DNA of 64,000 nucleotides from Serratia marcescens subsp. marcescens ATCC 13880. GTDB lineage: Bacteria; Pseudomonadota; Gammaproteobacteria; Enterobacterales; Enterobacteriaceae. Under the pieces are notes generated by a model that did no database searches, was not told the DNA's origin, and saw only the letters and a list, made by a program, of their open reading frames with translations. A program made the translations under genes and the position numbers. The stretch is from NCBI RefSeq assembly GCF_017299535.1, contig NZ_CP071238.1, forward strand, positions 4,898,001-4,962,000, given 5' to 3'. Shown in pieces: positions 63,121-64,000 of this stretch. The number at the start of each line of letters is the position of its first letter. The first letter of the stretch is position 1.

Positions 63121-63158
63121 ACAAAAAAAGGGCGCCGCGGTAAAGCGGCGCCCTTTTA
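63121..63158 (-). terminator. Terminator of metF
   Basis: A GGGCGCCGC / GCGGCGCCC stem with a six-base loop and T tract on the minus strand, 15 bases after the metF stop. TTTTAAA on the other side lets it act in both directions. Confidence 0.92.
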
Positions 63159-63173
63159 AATGGAACAGACCCG

Positions 63174-64000
<827 letters not shown>

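Overview
The window looks like chromosomal DNA of Serratia, most likely S. marcescens or a close relative. The core genes are close to E. coli in protein sequence and order, the GC content is high, and the left end carries tandem Ssp-type autotransporter serine proteases, which are characteristic of S. marcescens. Species and family assignments are read from the sequence by eye and memory; no database search was run.

Left part (1-21.4 kb): two tandem subtilisin-type autotransporters share an almost identical 3' half. They are followed by a TetR regulator divergent from a Tm-1-like/UPF0261 gene with paired operators, the periplasmic chaperone gene spy, and a convergent rpfR/rpfF pair (c-di-GMP enzyme and DSF-type fatty acid signal synthase). 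Next is a yhjD-yhjE-(cdh)-yhjG-pdeH-kdgK block that matches E. coli order except for cdh. pdeH has a consensus flagellar sigma-28 promoter and kdgK a KdgR-like operator. A solo LuxR-type receptor closes this part.

Middle (21.4-37.6 kb): the branched-chain amino acid cluster ilvC / ilvY / ilvA-D-E-M-G with the ilvL leader and attenuator. Between ilvY and ilvA sit three accessory genes, including a translationally coupled pair that looks like a membrane-active toxin and its membrane immunity protein. An MFS transporter gene lies between ilvL and yifB. Then come yifB (comM), maoP and hdfR.

Right part (37.8-64 kb): a complete rRNA operon, transcribed leftward in the order 16S - tRNA-Ile - tRNA-Ala - 23S - 5S - tRNA-Asp - tRNA-Trp, with P1/P2 promoters and a terminator. 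Its downstream flank matches E. coli rrnC and its upstream flank (murI, btuB, trmA) matches E. coli rrnB, so the locus is a recombinant junction relative to E. coli. Beyond it are btuB with a cobalamin riboswitch, trmA, fabR-yijD, sthA, oxyR and a divergent peroxiredoxin-glutaredoxin gene with a well-spaced OxyR site. A disulfide reductase homologue, an orphan HicB-like gene, argH-G-B-C divergent from argE with two ARG boxes, ppc and a truncated metF complete the window. The 3' UTR of the peroxiredoxin-glutaredoxin gene carries an 18-nt segment and terminator resembling the 3' end of the E. coli OxyS small RNA, which occupies the same place beside oxyR. I consider this the most interesting observation in the window.
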